Below are positions 27,270-36,390 of a DNA stretch of 64,000 nt, one piece after another. Below the pieces are notes generated by a model, which worked only from the letters and a program-made list of their open reading frames with translations, searched no databases and was not told the origin of the DNA. The number at the start of each line of letters is the position of its first letter. Positions within the stretch are counted from its first letter, which is position 1. This DNA is from Flavivirga aquatica. Lineage in GTDB: Bacteria; Bacteroidota; Bacteroidia; Flavobacteriales; Flavobacteriaceae. Both the position numbers and the translations under genes were made by a program. Where the stretch lies: the NCBI RefSeq assembly GCF_001747085.1, contig NZ_MDJD01000007.1, positions 124,001-188,000 on the forward strand. The letters run 5' to 3'.

Positions 27270-28577
27270 TTAATTCTTAGCAACTTTAATTATTTCACTC
27301 TTATTTACTCCTGTTTTGAGTTCTAAAAAATATAATCCGTTAAAAACGGTTTTCAATTTGTATTGAATTAATTCCTGTATTATTATATTTCTTATGAAGA
27401 ACTAACTTACCTAAAGCATCAGTTAAAATAGCAGTGTTAATTGCAGTACTAGATTTTATAAAAAACTCATTATTAAATGGGTTTGGGTATATACTAACAT
27501 TTTCAATATTTTTCCCCTCTACTCTCGACTGTCCATTAACATCCACAATTGCATTATAAGACCTCCATGATGCTGAAAAATCTCGAATTAAACTACGACC
27601 CCATTAATAAACTAAATAATTACCTAGTTTACAAGCCCTTAAATTAAGGTAAAACCCTAATTAATCTTTTAAAAAGGTTACAAAATAAGCACGCTCATTA
27701 ATAGCAAAGTTATTTTTCTTATTAGTAACAGATAGGTTTGGACAACTTCCGAAAATCTGGATTGGCTGTATTTGTGGTTAATGCATTTATTGTTGGATTT
27801 TTATATGGTTTTTGAGACAGCCACCAAGAATTAGCGTTCCAATTATTACTTGGTCCTGCATAAGGATCTATTAACTTATCTTTGGTATAACTATTATCTT
27901 GATACTCCTCAAAATGTAAATGAGGTCCAGATGAATTACCAGAACTAGCAACAACTCCTAAATACTCTCCTTGTGCAACCATATCTCCAATATTTTTGGT
28001 GGTTAACAGTCCTTTTTTCATATATCCATACCAAACTACACTACCATTACTATACCTAATATAAATCGCATTCCATCTATTACTGTTAAAAGCACAACTT
28101 CCATCAAATTCTACATCTTTTTTAAAAATAATTTGCCCACTTGATGCTACTATACCTCTAGTCCATTATTCTCTAACATATTCAATGAATAAGGCCAAAT
28201 GAAAATATCTACCCCTTGATGATTATAGCCACTGTATGTATCATAACTTTTCGCACCTCCATTAAAATCTGTAATTTCATCAGAGAACGCAACATTATGA
28301 TCTACATAATTTGAAATAGCCCAAATCTCATTATAAGTTATATGACTTACTTTTTTAACAGGCCAAATGAATAATGGATTAAGAATACTTTTATTTTCTT
28401 TTATTAGTTTATTTTCTCTCTTTAATAGAATTTCAATTTGTTTTAGCTCTTGAACAATCTCTTTTCTTTGCAAATTTGTTAAACAAGATGTACTAGTTTG
28501 ATTCAATTTAAATTCAGCAGATTTTTGAGAAAAAAATGATAAACTAAAAGATAAGTAAGGATTGATTTTTGGGGCAT
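27270..28577 (-). pseudogene. Decayed M23 metallopeptidase with T9SS C-terminal domain
   Basis: Fragments in different frames together form one secreted M23 (LytM-type) endopeptidase. ATG 28577 starts a signal peptide (MPQKSILTYLLVYHFF) that breaks at a T run near 28520. The next fragment (to 28150) has the zinc motif NHQGVD, then a frameshift before GIVASSGQIIF. The next (to 27722) has GNSSGPHLHFEE, the HxH motif. A further shift leads to CPNLSVTNKKNNF and a stop near 27666. The last part holds IYPNPFNNEFF and, after another shift near 27340, NGLYFLELKTG and the stop at 27270. At least four frame disruptions plus an apparent loss near 27600-27660. The intact gene would have cleaved peptidoglycan or peptide bridges outside the cell. 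Confidence 0.85.
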
Positions 28578-28609
28578 GCTTTCGATTAAAATTAAATGAA
28601 AAACATATG

Positions 28610-28617
28610 CAAATATA
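28610..28617 (-). promoter_or_regulatory. Surviving -7 box of the M23 pseudogene
   Basis: TATATTTG on the minus strand, perfect TAnnTTTG, 33 nt before the original start codon at 28577. It suggests the remnant may still be transcribed. Confidence 0.5.
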
Positions 28618-28694
28618 TCATATGTATAATTATTGGTATATTACTATTTTAAAATGCCCTTATTAATTATGCTTATTTTAAGCCTAACTTTTTG

Positions 28695-28702
28695 TAGTTT
28701 TG
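28695..28702 (+). promoter_or_regulatory. -7 box of polA
   Basis: TAGTTTTG, a perfect TAnnTTTG match, 22 nt before the polA start codon. Confidence 0.6.
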
Positions 28703-28724
28703 AGTTTCTATCAAAACTCATAAA

Positions 28725-31574
28725 ATGTCAGATCAAAAACGTGTATTTCTAGTCGATGCATTCGCGCTAATTTTCCGTGGTTATTATGCCTTTATAAAAA
28801 ATCCAAGAATTAATTCTAAAGGTACAGACACCTCTGCTATTTTAGGTTTTATGAATTCTCTATTAGATGTTATAAAACGTGAACGTCCAGATCATTTAGC
28901 TGTTTGCTTTGATAAAGGAGGGAGTACAGATCGTGTTGAAATGTATACTGAATACAAAGCCAACAGAGATGAAACTCCAGAAGCTATAAAAATTGCAGTG
29001 CCTATTATTCAAGATATTTTAAAGGCCATGCATATTCCTATTATGGTAAAGGCAGGTTATGAAGCTGATGACGTAATTGGAACCCTTTCTAAACAAGCGG
29101 AAAAAGAAGGATATAAAATTTTTATGGTAACCCCAGATAAAGATTTTGCACAATTGGTTAGCGAAAATATTTTTATGTATCGCCCTGTATTTGGTGGCGG
29201 CTACGAAACTTGGGGTATTCCTGAGGTTCAGAAAAAATTTGAAGTTACAGATCCTCTTCAAGTCATAGATTTTTTAGGTATGATGGGGGACTCCAGTGAT
29301 AATATCCCTGGATTACCAGGAGTAGGCGAAAAAACAGCCAAAAAGTTTTTAGCACAGTATGGCAGTATGGAAAACCTTTTAGCTAACACCCATGAGCTTA
29401 AAGGTAAAATGAAAGAGAAAATTGAAGCTAATGGCGAATTAGGTTTACTTTCAAAAAAATTAGCAACCATAATGCTAAATGTTCCTGTTGAATTTAACGC
29501 TAAAGATTTTGAAATGTCTGAACCTGACACCGAAAAAGTAAGTGCTATTTTTCAAGAATTAGAGTTTCGTAGATTAATTGATAATTTCAACAAAGCGTTT
29601 GCTGTACAATCTGGAACAAACCAAACCGAAACGACTTCAAAAGATCAAAAAACTAAAGTTATACCTAAAGAAGAGACCTCTGCTGGAGCTGGTCAATTTT
29701 CATTATTTGGAGCAAATCCTTCAACGACAACTAAAACTGAAGTCGTCACAGAATTTAGTAGAAAAACAGCTGAAACAACTTCTCACTTTTACCAAAGCAT
29801 TGCCTCAGGAATGGCGACCAAGCTATTTATTAAAAATTTAATGAATCAATCTAGTGTGTGTTTTGATACAGAAACCACAGGTATAGATCCTATAACAGCA
29901 CAACTAGTTGGTATTGCATTTTCTTGGAAAGTTAATAAAGGCTTTTATTTACCATTTCCTGAAGATAAAGACGAAGCTCAAGTTTTGATAGAACAATTAC
30001 GTCCGTTTTTTGAAGCTGAACATATTGAGAAAATTGGTCAGAATTTAAAATACGATATCAAAGTTTTAGCAAAATATAATATTAATGTTAAAGGGAAATT
30101 ATTTGACACTATGTTAGCGCATTATTTAATTAATGCAGATATGCGTCATAATATGGATGTTTTAGCTGAAACTTATTTAAATTATAGCCCTATTTCTATA
30201 GAAACCTTAATTGGTAAAAAAGGAAAGAATCAATTATCAATGCGCGATGTGCCTTTAGATAAACAAACTGAATATGCCGTTGAAGATGCAGACATAACGC
30301 TTCAATTAAAAGAGCACTTTAAAAACGAATTAGGAGAAGCTAATACACAAAAACTATTTGATGAGATTGAAATCCCTCTGCTTCGTGTTTTAGCTGCCAT
30401 GGAATTGGAAGGTATTAATTTAGATAAAGACTTCTTAAATTCACTATCTGAAGATTTAAACACCGATATAAAATCACTAGAATCTAAAATATACATCGAA
30501 GCTGGTGAAGAGTTTAATATAGCATCTCCTAAACAATTAGGTGAAATTCTATTTGATAAAATGAAATTGGTAGATAAACCTAAAAAAACTAAAACAGGGC
30601 AATATTCCACAGCTGAAGATGTCTTAAGTTACTTAGCTAAAGATCATGAAATTATTCAAAACATTTTAGATTTTAGAGGTTTATCAAAATTAAGAAGTAC
30701 TTATGTAGATGCCCTACCAACTCAGGTTAAAGAATCAACAGGTAGAGTACATACAGATTATATGCAAACTGTTGCTGCCACTGGACGCTTAAGTAGCAAC
30801 AACCCTAATCTTCAAAATATTCCTATACGTACGGAACGTGGGAGACAGGTTAGAAAAGCCTTTATTCCGCGTAACGAAGAATATACTTTACTCGCTGCCG
30901 ATTACTCGCAAATAGAATTACGTATAATTGCTGCATTAAGCAAGGAAGAAACCATGATTGAAGCCTTTAAAAATGGGGAAGACATTCATGCCTCTACAGC
31001 TTCAAAAGTATTTGATGTACCTTTAAACGAAGTGACTCGCGAACAACGTAGTAATGCTAAAACAGTAAATTTTGGAATTATTTATGGTGTTTCAGCATTT
31101 GGTTTAAGTAATCAAACTAACTTATCTCGAGGTGAGGCCAAAGAATTGATAGACACATATTATGAAACCTATCCTAAGCTTAGAAAATTTATGAGTGAGC
31201 AAGTAGATTTTGCTCGTGATAATGGTTATGTACAAACCGTTTTAGGACGCCGTAGATATTTAAAAGATATTAACTCTAGGAATGCTGTTGTAAGAGGTGC
31301 AGCAGAACGTAATGCTGTAAATGCTCCTATACAAGGTAGTGCTGCAGATATTATTAAACTTGCCATGATTAATATTTATAATAAATTGGAAGCTGGTAAT
31401 TATAAAACTAAGATGTTATTACAAGTCCATGATGAATTGGTTTTTGATGTTTATAAACCCGAATTAGACACCATCAAAACATTAGTAAAAACCGAAATGG
31501 AAAATGCTTATAAACTAGAAGTTCCCTTAGATGTTGATTTAGATACTGGTAATAATTGGTTGGAGGCGCATTAA
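28725..31574 (+). CDS. polA: DNA polymerase I
   Basis: Repair and Okazaki-fragment polymerase of 949 aa with all three domains. The 5' nuclease domain spans about 1-290 (FLVDAFALIFRGYYAF, GYEADDVIG, FLGMMGDSSDNIPG, GVGEKTAKK). The 3'-5' exonuclease domain spans about 350-540 with FDTETTG and a YAVEDADIT motif, so proofreading looks active, unlike in many Gram-positive enzymes. The polymerase domain spans about 560-949: AADYSQIELRI (motif A), RSNAKTVNFGIIYG (motif B) and LQVHDELVFD (motif C). The linker near 300-345 is Thr/Lys-rich and poorly conserved. Convergent with the YgiQ gene. Confidence 0.97.
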   Translation: MSDQKRVFLVDAFALIFRGYYAFIKNPRINSKGTDTSAILGFMNSLLDVIKRERPDHLAVCFDKGGSTDRVEMYTEYKANRDETPEAIKIAVPIIQDILKAMHIPIMVKAGYEADDVIGTLSKQAEKEGYKIFMVTPDKDFAQLVSENIFMYRPVFGGGYETWGIPEVQKKFEVTDPLQVIDFLGMMGDSSDNIPGLPGVGEKTAKKFLAQYGSMENLLANTHELKGKMKEKIEANGELGLLSKKLATIMLNVPVEFNAKDFEMSEPDTEKVSAIFQELEFRRLIDNFNKAFAVQSGTNQTETTSKDQKTKVIPKEETSAGAGQFSLFGANPSTTTKTEVVTEFSRKTAETTSHFYQSIASGMATKLFIKNLMNQSSVCFDTETTGIDPITAQLVGIAFSWKVNKGFYLPFPEDKDEAQVLIEQLRPFFEAEHIEKIGQNLKYDIKVLAKYNINVKGKLFDTMLAHYLINADMRHNMDVLAETYLNYSPISIETLIGKKGKNQLSMRDVPLDKQTEYAVEDADITLQLKEHFKNELGEANTQKLFDEIEIPLLRVLAAMELEGINLDKDFLNSLSEDLNTDIKSLESKIYIEAGEEFNIASPKQLGEILFDKMKLVDKPKKTKTGQYSTAEDVLSYLAKDHEIIQNILDFRGLSKLRSTYVDALPTQVKESTGRVHTDYMQTVAATGRLSSNNPNLQNIPIRTERGRQVRKAFIPRNEEYTLLAADYSQIELRIIAALSKEETMIEAFKNGEDIHASTASKVFDVPLNEVTREQRSNAKTVNFGIIYGVSAFGLSNQTNLSRGEAKELIDTYYETYPKLRKFMSEQVDFARDNGYVQTVLGRRRYLKDINSRNAVVRGAAERNAVNAPIQGSAADIIKLAMINIYNKLEAGNYKTKMLLQVHDELVFDVYKPELDTIKTLVKTEMENAYKLEVPLDVDLDTGNNWLEAH

Positions 31575-31616
31575 TCTATTATGTATACGCGCAAGCATGA
31601 GTAAGGAGTTCGAATA

Positions 31617-33563
31617 CTATCGCTTCTTCTTACTCTTAAACTTAGCCTTGTTTTTTCGTTTATTAAAAGGTACTGCATCATCAAAAGTATGCTTAGCACT
31701 ACCGCTTGGTTTATTTTTACGCCATTTGTTATTTTCTGGTAAAAGCACTTTCAATAAATCTTGACGCCCCAATTTATTTAAAGTCTTTTTAATCCACGCT
31801 TTATTTTCCTCTTTATACCAAAAGAAAAAACGATGCTGCTCATCTTTTTCTTTTCGGGTTATAGGTGTATTTACTTTTTTAAGCGTGTAAGGATGGTAAC
31901 CACTATAATAAATTACTGTAGCAACCGTCATTGGTGTTGGCGTAAAACCTTGTACTTGCTCTAACTGAAACCCCATATCTTTGGTTTCGGCAGCAAGATT
32001 TGCCATATCTTCGACTTCGCATGCTGGGTGATTCGATATAAAATAAGGTATCAATTGCAACTTCAATCCTTTCTTAATATTAATTTTATCAAAACGCTCC
32101 TTAAATTTATGGAAGTAACTAAACGATGGTTTACGCATCAGTTTTAAAACAGGATCACTAGTATGTTCTGGTGCTACTTTAAGCCTACCAGACACGTGTT
32201 TTGTCATGACTTCCTCGGTATAGTCGTCTAATTCTTTAGGGTCAGCATTTTTATTGAATTCTGGCACTAACATATCGTGACGAATTCCACTACCTATAAA
32301 AGATTTTTTCACTTTTGGATGACTATCTACCGCTTGATATAATTCCGTTAATGGTTTATGTGAGGTATCTAAGTTACTACAAATAACAGGCGAAATACAT
32401 GAAGGCGCTACACATTTATCGCAAATCTCTTGCACCTTCCCCTTCATTTTGTACATATTGGCACTTGGTCCACCAATATCTGATAAATAGCCTTTAAAAT
32501 CTGGCATATTAGCAACTGTATCTACTTCACGCAATACTGATTCCTGACTACGAGATGCAATAAATTTTCCCTGATGTGCCGAAATAGTACAAAAACTACA
32601 GCCTCCAAAACAACCACGATGGACATTTATAGAAAACTTAATCATTTCAAACGCAGGAATAGGTCCTCGTTTATTATATTTTGGATGTGGTAAACGTGTA
32701 TATGGTAAATCGAAAGACGCATCAATCTCGTCTTCCGTCATGGTTGGATAAGGAGGATTAATCATCAATGTTCGATCGCCTACCTTCTGAAAAATACGTC
32801 GAGCAGCCAATTTATTAGACTCCTGCTCTATTATTTTAAAGTTAGATGCATAAGCCTTTTTATCCTTTAAACACTTTTCGTGCGATACTATTTCAACATC
32901 TTCCCAATTACTATTCTTAGGTATTTTAGCATGTTTATCAACAAGAACAGCCGTTTGTTTTATAGTTGTAATGCTACTAAAAGGGACTCCTTTTTGCATT
33001 AAACGTACTACTTCACGCAAGGGTTGCTCACCCATACCGTAAACCAACATATCTGCTTTAGAACTTTCTAAAATAGTTGGCATAAGTTTATCACTCCAAT
33101 AGTCGTAATGCGTTACACGACGTAACGATGCCTCAATGCCTCCTATTAATACAGGAACATCTGGCCATTTTTCTTTTAAAATTTTAGAATAAACGGTTGT
33201 TGCATAATCTGGTCGAAAACCAATATCACCATTAGGTGTATAGGCATCTTTATCTCGACGTTTTTTGTTAGCATTATAATTACTAATCATGGGATCCATA
33301 CAACCTCCTGTAACCCCAAAAAATAATTTTGGAGCCCCTAACTTCACGAAATCTTGAAGATTATCATTCACATTAGGTTGTGGCACTATGGCAACACGCA
33401 AACCATAACTTTCTAAAATACGGCCAATTACAGCAGGACCAAATGATGGATGATCCACATAAGCATCTCCACTAAATAAAATAACGTCTAGAGCTTCCCA
33501 ACCGCGTATTTTAACCTCTTTGTTTGTGGTAGGTAACCAATCTGAAAGTTTTAATTCTTGCAT
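31617..33563 (-). CDS. YgiQ family radical SAM protein
   Basis: Radical S-adenosylmethionine protein of 648 aa. It has an N-terminal B12-binding-like domain (about 1-290, with GDAYVDHPSFGPAVI), the radical SAM cluster motif RGCFGGCSFCTISAHQG (CxxxCxxC) near residue 315, and the family's C-terminal DUF3362-like part. The tail is very Lys/Arg-rich (KRKNKAKFKSKKKR). The family is widespread but its reaction has not been established to my knowledge. Monocistronic, with a TATTTTTG -7 box at 33571-33578, 8 nt before the start. Confidence 0.93.
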   Translation of the reverse strand: MQELKLSDWLPTTNKEVKIRGWEALDVILFSGDAYVDHPSFGPAVIGRILESYGLRVAIVPQPNVNDNLQDFVKLGAPKLFFGVTGGCMDPMISNYNANKKRRDKDAYTPNGDIGFRPDYATTVYSKILKEKWPDVPVLIGGIEASLRRVTHYDYWSDKLMPTILESSKADMLVYGMGEQPLREVVRLMQKGVPFSSITTIKQTAVLVDKHAKIPKNSNWEDVEIVSHEKCLKDKKAYASNFKIIEQESNKLAARRIFQKVGDRTLMINPPYPTMTEDEIDASFDLPYTRLPHPKYNKRGPIPAFEMIKFSINVHRGCFGGCSFCTISAHQGKFIASRSQESVLREVDTVANMPDFKGYLSDIGGPSANMYKMKGKVQEICDKCVAPSCISPVICSNLDTSHKPLTELYQAVDSHPKVKKSFIGSGIRHDMLVPEFNKNADPKELDDYTEEVMTKHVSGRLKVAPEHTSDPVLKLMRKPSFSYFHKFKERFDKINIKKGLKLQLIPYFISNHPACEVEDMANLAAETKDMGFQLEQVQGFTPTPMTVATVIYYSGYHPYTLKKVNTPITRKEKDEQHRFFFWYKEENKAWIKKTLNKLGRQDLLKVLLPENNKWRKNKPSGSAKHTFDDAVPFNKRKNKAKFKSKKKR

Positions 33564-33570
33564 ATCGCTG

Positions 33571-33578
33571 CAAAAATA
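33571..33578 (-). promoter_or_regulatory. -7 box of the YgiQ-family gene
   Basis: TATTTTTG on the minus strand, perfect TAnnTTTG, only 8 nt before the start codon. This would give a near-leaderless transcript. Confidence 0.45.
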
Positions 33579-33641
33579 GTCAAAAAATAATGCTTAACCA
33601 TTATATTATAGGTAATCAAAAGGTTGGAGGAAATATATTGA

Positions 33642-33790
33642 CGTTACCCAAGGGTCAGGCTTTCTTCTATATCTTTTTAAAAAATAATCATTACAAAGCC
33701 GCAAGACATGGCAATCTATAATCTTTTAGTCATCCTTAAATTACAGTTTCTATGTTTTAAAAAGGATGCCGCATCAATCCCTAACGCATC
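33642..33790 (-). repeat. Intergenic repeat, left copy flanking the R-M module
   Basis: Read on the minus strand it begins ATGCGTTAGGGAT and ends GCCTGACCCTTGGGTAACG, about 149 bp. The same two ends, in the opposite orientation, bound a shorter element at 36225-36307. The inside differs (here it contains GCGGCATCCTTTTTAAAAC and an AT-rich core). The rest of the gap between the YgiQ gene and the endonuclease gene (33791-34057) is AT-rich and holds only the endonuclease promoter region. Confidence 0.75.
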
Positions 33791-34024
33791 TGTCTGCAAT
33801 TGGTGGTAACAAATTATAGTTAGTTCTACACTTTTAAAATTTAGAAACACTAACAATTACTAAACCTTATGATTTTAACAAAAAAATAATTCTTTTTTTC
33901 GATTATTTTAAATTTCCGTAAATTAAAATAGCCCTTTGCTTTGGATATAAAAGATTAAAATGATTTCGTATTACTTTAACTTAATACACATTAGAGGAAA
34001 ATTCCAAAAACCCATTAAAATTCT

Positions 34025-34038
34025 TTACATTCGTTACA
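34025..34038 (+). promoter_or_regulatory. Two TTACA half-sites over a near-consensus -7 box, upstream of the endonuclease
   Basis: TTACA at 34025-34029 and again at 34034-34038, 9 bp apart. The first overlaps TACATTCG (34026-34033), seven of eight matches to TAnnTTTG, 24 nt before the start codon. The same half-site occurs four times at the methyltransferase start (36028-36069). Confidence 0.45.
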
Positions 34039-34057
34039 CCTATAACAGGATTCAAAA

Positions 34058-34822
34058 ATGGCAAATAAATATCTAAGTTTTATATCTGACGAACATCTTT
34101 TAAATTGTATTGAAAATCTTCATAAATCATATCTAAAGGCAAAAGCTAATGTGAGTAAGAAGAAATTCTACAAAAATAAAATCGATACAATTAAATTAAC
34201 TTTTGATGCTAAATTTAATAACTTGGATGAGGAAACACTTATTAAAACTGAAATAAACCGTCAAATTGATAAATCTATAAATAATTCTATCGGCACTTTT
34301 CACGAACAGATTTTAGGTGGCATTACTGGATTTGAAATGGGAAAATTAAGTGGGTTTGATATTAAAGCAACAGATAACACTTTATTCGCTGACATAAAAA
34401 ACAAGCACAACACAATGAATAGTAGCTCTGCTGAAAGTTTATTTCAAAAACTTGCAAATTATGCAGACACATATAAAAAAGCTAATTGTTACTGGGTTCA
34501 AGTTTTAGCAAAAAATAGTTTCAATGAAAAATGGTTTGGAGAAATTAACGGAAAAGAGTATAGTCATAGTAGAGTTTATAAAATTTCAGGAGACCAATTT
34601 TATAAATTACTTTCAGGTAACGAAAATGCTCTTTTTGAATTGTATCAAGTTTTACCTCAAGCAATTTCTGATTATTTAAGTAAGCAACAGAACGAAAAAA
34701 ACCAAAGTAATTCTGCTCTCGAAGAAATCTCTGAAAGTTCTGAAAAATCAAAAAGGAGCATTTTAAACGAAATTACTTTTGAAAACTATAGTTACTATTT
34801 AGGTTTTGACAAACTCGAATAA
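34058..34822 (+). CDS. Type II restriction endonuclease, Eco47II/Sau96I family (predicted GGNCC)
   Basis: Endonuclease of 254 aa that closely fits the Eco47II family, whose members cut GGNCC. Recognisable family segments are YLSFISDEHLLNCIENL, FYKNKIDTIKLTFDAKFN, IDKSINNSIGTFHEQILGG, IKNKHNTMNSSSAES and CYWVQVLAKNSFNEKW. A PD-(D/E)xK-type centre can be placed at Asp101 and D112-I-K114. The C-terminal 30 residues are Ser/Glu/Lys-rich and variable. The partner methyltransferase is convergent and the two 3' ends overlap by 28 bp. Specificity is inferred from family resemblance, not seen directly. Confidence 0.85.
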   Translation: MANKYLSFISDEHLLNCIENLHKSYLKAKANVSKKKFYKNKIDTIKLTFDAKFNNLDEETLIKTEINRQIDKSINNSIGTFHEQILGGITGFEMGKLSGFDIKATDNTLFADIKNKHNTMNSSSAESLFQKLANYADTYKKANCYWVQVLAKNSFNEKWFGEINGKEYSHSRVYKISGDQFYKLLSGNENALFELYQVLPQAISDYLSKQQNEKNQSNSALEEISESSEKSKRSILNEITFENYSYYLGFDKLE

Positions 34823-36039
34823 TAATCATTCAAAAAGTTAATAATAGAATATCCTATTTCTTGTCCTAAATTACAAGGAACTGCGTTTCCTATTTGCTTA
34901 TATCTTTGAGAAACTGACCCCATAAACTTCCAATCATCTGGAAAAGTCTGAATTCTAGCATATTCTCTAACTGTAAATGGCCTTGTTTCTTCTGGGTGAC
35001 ACCTTTCAGTTTGCTTTTGAGCTGGACTACAAGTAAGTGTTAAGCTAGGTTCATCCCAACCTATTCTTCGAGCAATTCCTGTTTTCCCTCCCCCTAAATA
35101 AAAACTCTTCCCCATATATTCTTTTTGAATCTCTAGAGGTAAATTTCTCCAATATCCTTTTTGTGGAACTAAATCTAATACGGTTTTTTTATGTTCCGGG
35201 TATTTTGAACCTTCAGATATTGGAACATCGCAATCATATAATTCTCCTTTTTTAAGAGCGTCAACTAAGTTATAAATTTTATTATGAGGTTTTGGGTATT
35301 CATATTTTAGATTAATGTCTTTTCTTATTCCTACTAAAATAACTCGTTCTCTTTTTTGAGGAACTCTATAATTAATAGCTTTTAATACTTGAACAGGAAT
35401 AACACTATAACCAATTTCATCTAAAATAGAAATCATTCCTTCGATGGTCTTACCTTTTTCGTGAGACAACAATCCTTTTACGTTTTCACCAATGCAAATT
35501 GGCGGGTTAACTTCTTTTACCACTCTTGCAAACTCATAAAAAAGAGTTCCTCTAGCGTCTTTAAGCCCTAGTTTTTTTCCTGCATAGCTAAATGCTTGAC
35601 ATGGAAATCCTCCAGTAACAATATCTACTTTATTATTATATTCTGTAAAATCAAACGACTTTATATCTCCCTCCAAAACATTCCAATTTGGTCTGTTCTC
35701 TCTCAATGTTTGACAAGCCCATTTATCTATTTCATTTAAAGCGACACATTTAATACCTGCTTTTTCTAAACCGACAGCTAAACCACCTGCTCCTGCAAAT
35801 AATTCTAAAACATTAAATTCTTTAATTGGAATAACAGAATTATCTACCGTATCTTCGTAATCGATAGATAATTGTTCTAACAATGAGTTAATTTGTTCTT
35901 TTTTATAAATCCGATATTGACTAATAGGCTCTCGAATAGCAATAAATTTACCATCTCTATCCCAACGCCTGAGAGTTTCTTTACTTTTTCCTAAAATTTC
36001 AGAAACCTCATTTAGCGAATAATAATCTTTTGTAACCAT
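34795..36039 (-). CDS. DNA (cytosine-5) methyltransferase with N-terminal MerR-type HTH
   Basis: Protects the host by methylating the endonuclease site. I choose ATG 36039 (414 aa, MVTKDYYSLNEV); a TTG 12 codons upstream would place the -7 box inside the gene. Residues about 4-60 form a MerR/excisionase-type DNA-binding domain (SLNEVSEILGKSKETLRRWD, then a YRIYKKEQI wing). The C5-methyltransferase follows: LFAGAGGLAVGLE (I), GGFPCQAFS with the catalytic Cys (IV), ENVKGLL (VI), QKRERVILVG (VIII) and KQIGNAVPC (X), with the target-recognition region between VIII and IX. The HTH and the operator-like array at the start codon suggest autoregulation. Confidence 0.9.
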   Translation of the reverse strand: MVTKDYYSLNEVSEILGKSKETLRRWDRDGKFIAIREPISQYRIYKKEQINSLLEQLSIDYEDTVDNSVIPIKEFNVLELFAGAGGLAVGLEKAGIKCVALNEIDKWACQTLRENRPNWNVLEGDIKSFDFTEYNNKVDIVTGGFPCQAFSYAGKKLGLKDARGTLFYEFARVVKEVNPPICIGENVKGLLSHEKGKTIEGMISILDEIGYSVIPVQVLKAINYRVPQKRERVILVGIRKDINLKYEYPKPHNKIYNLVDALKKGELYDCDVPISEGSKYPEHKKTVLDLVPQKGYWRNLPLEIQKEYMGKSFYLGGGKTGIARRIGWDEPSLTLTCSPAQKQTERCHPEETRPFTVREYARIQTFPDDWKFMGSVSQRYKQIGNAVPCNLGQEIGYSIINFLNDYYSSLSKPK

Positions 36040-36069
36040 ATTACACAACCTTACACATTGGTTACAAAA
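36028..36069 (-). promoter_or_regulatory. Candidate operator of the methyltransferase gene
   Basis: Perfect 11-bp inverted repeat, TTTTGTAACCA (36028-36038) and TGGTTACAAAA (36059-36069), with a 20-bp spacer. The spacer holds two direct copies of TTACACA at 36041 and 36051, so four TTACA half-sites are spaced about one helical turn apart. One arm covers the ATG (36037-36039), the other overlaps the -7 box (36065-36072). Confidence 0.65.
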
Positions 36070-36072
36070 ATA
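36065..36072 (-). promoter_or_regulatory. -7 box of the methyltransferase gene
   Basis: TATTTTTG on the minus strand, perfect TAnnTTTG, 25 nt before ATG 36039 and overlapping the upstream arm of the operator-like inverted repeat. Confidence 0.58.
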
Positions 36073-36224
36073 CAATTAAAGTTGGAATAAAAAAACATGT
36101 ACTAACATTGTAAAAAACATATGGTATTTGTGCTAAATTTTAAGTTTGTGGTTATTTACAAAGTCCGTTAAACATAAAACAAATACTCTCCCAAAATAAA
36201 AACATTTTTTCAATTAAAAGCTAT

Positions 36225-36307
36225 ATGCGTTAGGGATAGCAGTGAAAAGCCCACAGCGGAGGTACGACGCGCGGACTTGCAACGTATAGCCCGACCCTTG
36301 GGTAACG
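36225..36307 (+). repeat. Intergenic repeat, right copy flanking the R-M module
   Basis: Begins ATGCGTTAGGGAT and ends GCCCGACCCTTGGGTAACG, about 83 bp, in inverted orientation to the copy at 33642-33790. The interior is GC-richer than its surroundings (GGTACGACGCGCGGACTTG). Apart from this repeat, the gap between the methyltransferase and the ABC-F gene holds nothing that I recognise. Confidence 0.75.
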
Positions 36308-36390
36308 CCCAAAAACAGATAAACAATTCAAAGAATCAACAAAAAACCTTCAATTAAGCTCAGTCTAACAATCTAAAAGATCCTCTCCAA

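Noticed and set aside
27340-28506. Three separate short genes (68, 99 and 118 codons)
   Set aside because: They are consecutive pieces of one M23 peptidase broken by frameshifts; alternative starts such as GTG and TTG in mid-domain make them look like genes.
36040-36075. Extended methyltransferase start at a TTG (36075)
   Set aside because: It overlaps the -7 box and operator, and the added 12 residues do not fit the HTH domain.
33642-36307. R-M module as part of a larger defence island
   Set aside because: Both sides are housekeeping genes (YgiQ, ABC-F, ribosomal proteins); no other defence genes are present.
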